A stretch of 6,997 bases of DNA from Spirochaetes bacterium RBG_16_67_19 (GTDB lineage Bacteria > Spirochaetota > Spirochaetia > SZUA-6 > DRHE01): positions 1-6,997 of the forward strand of contig MIBK01000187.1 in the NCBI GenBank assembly GCA_001829505.1. Reading direction: 5' to 3'. The translations under genes and the position numbers were made by a program. This document shows positions 6,195 to 6,997 of this stretch, piece after piece; position 1 is the stretch's first letter; each line of letters begins with the position of its first letter. Below the pieces are notes generated by a model. That model was not told where the DNA came from and made no database searches. It was given only the letters and a program-made list of their open reading frames with translations.

Positions 6195-6344
6195 ATGTCG
6201 GAAGCTTCTGCCCGGATTCTACGGATCCTGCTCGCCTGCGGGATGATCGCCAGGGAGGAGCAGGAAATCGTGCGCGGGCTGATTCGCACCGCCCGCCCAG
6301 GGGCTCTACCCGACCGCAGCCGACCGCAGCCTCAGGCCCGCTGA
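6195..6344 (+). CDS. Small 49-aa hypothetical protein
   Basis: ATG at 6195, stop TGA at 6342-6344, preceded by AAGGAGG (6184-6190) four bases upstream and by a TTGACA promoter-like element. The product begins MSEASARILRILLACGMIAR, continues through a charged, probably helical stretch (EEQEIVRGLIRTARP, residues 21-35) and ends in a Pro/Arg/Gln-rich tail. The first 35 residues could form one amphipathic helix; there is no signal peptide, no convincing membrane span and only one Cys. I do not recognise it. It overlaps the convergent MFS gene by 13 bp, and its tail is coded in part by a 10-bp tandem duplication. It could be a real small protein, a leader peptide or the remnant of a longer gene. 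The translation signals are better than those of kinase B. Confidence 0.45.
   Translation: MSEASARILRILLACGMIAREEQEIVRGLIRTARPGALPDRSRPQPQAR
6311..6330 (+). repeat. 10-bp perfect tandem duplication
   Basis: The unit CGACCGCAGC occurs twice in direct succession (6311-6320 and 6321-6330) inside the 3' end of the 49-aa ORF. Ten bases is not a multiple of three, so loss or gain of a unit would change the reading frame of the small ORF's tail and its stop. It ends just before the MFS stop codon. Confidence 0.85.
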
Positions 6345-6997
6345 CCGCGGGCCAGGGAGGCGAATACCCCGCCGAAGCACAGGACGGCGAACACGGCGAA
6401 GGCCGTGCGCGTGGCGTCCAGGAAGGCCCCCTGCGTGGCCTGGGTCACCGCGGCCGGCCCCAGGAACAGGGTGAACACCAGCAGCGCCACGCCCATGGAC
6501 AGCATCTGTCCGACCAGGCGCATGCTGGACAGGGTGGCGGAGGCCACGCCGAAGGAACGCGGATCCACCGAGCCCATGACGGCATTGGTGTTCGGCGAGG
6601 AGAACAGGGCGAAGCCCACGCCCAGCACCGCCAGGCCGGCGGCGACCAGCGGCAGGGGAGTGGCCGGACCCAGGAAGGCGAACAAGCCCAGCCCGGCCGC
6701 CGCGCAGAGCATGCCCGCCGAGGCCAGGGTCCTGGGCTGGATGCGGTCGGAGAGGCGCCCGGCCAGGGGGGATAGGGCGGCCATGAGCGCCGGCTGCACC
6801 ACCAGCAGCAGGCCCGCCTGCTGGGGGGAAAGGGCCCGGATGTATTGTAAATACAGGCTGAGCAGGAAGGTGACGGCGAAGGTGGCGCTGTAGTTGATCA
6901 GGGCCGCCAGGTTGGACCAGGCGAACACGGGGTTGCCCCGGAACAGGCGCAGGTCCAGCACGGGGTCCGCCGCGCGGCTCTCCCGCAGGACGAACAG
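6332..6997 (-). CDS. MFS efflux transporter, DHA2 (EmrB/QacA-like) family, C-terminal part (5' partial)
   Basis: Integral membrane proton-coupled exporter, probably for drugs or small organic compounds. The frame is open to the right edge, so only the C-terminal 221 residues are seen; the GTG at 6961 is internal because LFVLRESRAADP reads in frame before it. Family marks are the central loop ending E.R..DPVLDLRLFRGNPVF, a 14-helix-type segment FLLSLYLQYIRALSPQQAGL, the cytoplasmic loop motif AGRLSDRIQPR (about visible residues 79-89), SSPNTNAVMGSVD (about 133-145) and SATLSSMRLVGQMLSMG, all typical of DHA2 carriers. About seven hydrophobic segments are visible. The 3' end overlaps the 49-aa ORF by 13 bp tail-to-tail. 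The substrate cannot be told, and there is no visible functional tie to the kinases or importer. Confidence 0.88.
   Translation of the reverse strand: MFVLRESRAADPVLDLRLFRGNPVFAWSNLAALINYSATFAVTFLLSLYLQYIRALSPQQAGLLLVVQPALMAALSPLAGRLSDRIQPRTLASAGMLCAAAGLGLFAFLGPATPLPLVAAGLAVLGVGFALFSSPNTNAVMGSVDPRSFGVASATLSSMRLVGQMLSMGVALLVFTLFLGPAAVTQATQGAFLDATRTAFAVFAVLCFGGVFASLARGQRA
6335..6353. terminator. Hairpin at the convergent ends of the small ORF and the MFS gene
   Basis: A perfect 7-bp GC stem, GGCCCGC (6335-6341) with GCGGGCC (6347-6353), around the loop TGACC. The loop holds the TGA of the + strand small ORF, and the MFS stop (6332-6334 on the minus strand) lies at the base of the stem. CCTC (6330-6333) and GAGG (6357-6360) could extend it across an internal loop. 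Neither strand has a T-run after it, so it is not a classic intrinsic terminator; it may protect or pause transcripts coming from both sides. Confidence 0.35.

Noticed and set aside
6137..6775. + strand frame starting at GTG 6137 and covering the MFS gene
   Set aside because: It begins in the promoter region before the Shine-Dalgarno, and most of it is the Arg/Gln/Gly-rich antisense of a clear MFS gene.
1..6997. CRISPR arrays, tRNA/rRNA genes, insertion sequences or phage modules
   Set aside because: I looked for regularly spaced repeats, terminal inverted repeats with transposase motifs and RNA gene signatures and saw none; the window is ordinary coding DNA plus short intergenic regions.

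Overview
The window is GC-rich, bacterial and densely coding. Its strong third-position G/C bias opens long spurious frames on the opposite strand. A periplasmic-type binding-protein transporter implies a Gram-negative host. The overall look would fit a high-GC deltaproteobacterial (Desulfobacterota-like) lineage, but this is a weak impression: there is no rRNA or other phylogenetic marker here.

Left half (+ strand, 1-4364): a three-gene ABC importer. It comprises a solute-binding protein cut at its N-terminus by the window edge, a fused two-domain permease, and an ATPase with a C-terminal accessory domain. An attenuator-like intrinsic terminator lies between the binding protein and the permease, which would suit excess production of the binding protein. 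Permease and ATPase are 14 bp apart and the ATPase has a strong Shine-Dalgarno. By overall family this is the 'Fe3+ transport' group (FbpABC/SfuABC/AfuABC). The visible binding protein has no adjacent tyrosine pair of the FbpA type and has Ser-His-Asp where I place that pair. That points away from ferric iron and towards the AfuA-like, sugar-phosphate branch. The permease is unusually long (about 751 aa) because of a roughly 170-residue, probably six-helix insert in its second half.

Middle (- strand, 6120 to 4373): two tandem, translationally coupled (ATGA overlap) PfkB/ribokinase-family kinases. With the chosen starts both are exactly 291 aa, and they are clear paralogs sharing a GR(T/S)GRGDTC active-site motif. 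They resemble the TM0415 myo-inositol kinase type of PfkB protein. They converge tail-to-tail on the transporter with an 8-bp gap.

Right end (6121-6997): a short AT-rich regulatory island with a perfect 7-bp-arm palindrome overlapping divergent promoter-like elements. It sits between the kinase pair and a 49-codon + strand small ORF with a strong Shine-Dalgarno. That small ORF overlaps, tail-to-tail, the end of a partial - strand DHA2-type MFS efflux gene that runs off the window. A perfect 7-bp hairpin lies where the two genes end.

Taken together, the window suggests a solute uptake locus (possibly a phosphorylated or polyol compound) beside a pair of polyol/sugar kinases under their own operator. 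The link between transporter and kinases is by proximity only. The least explained elements are the permease insert, the diverged kinase pair and the palindrome-controlled small ORF.
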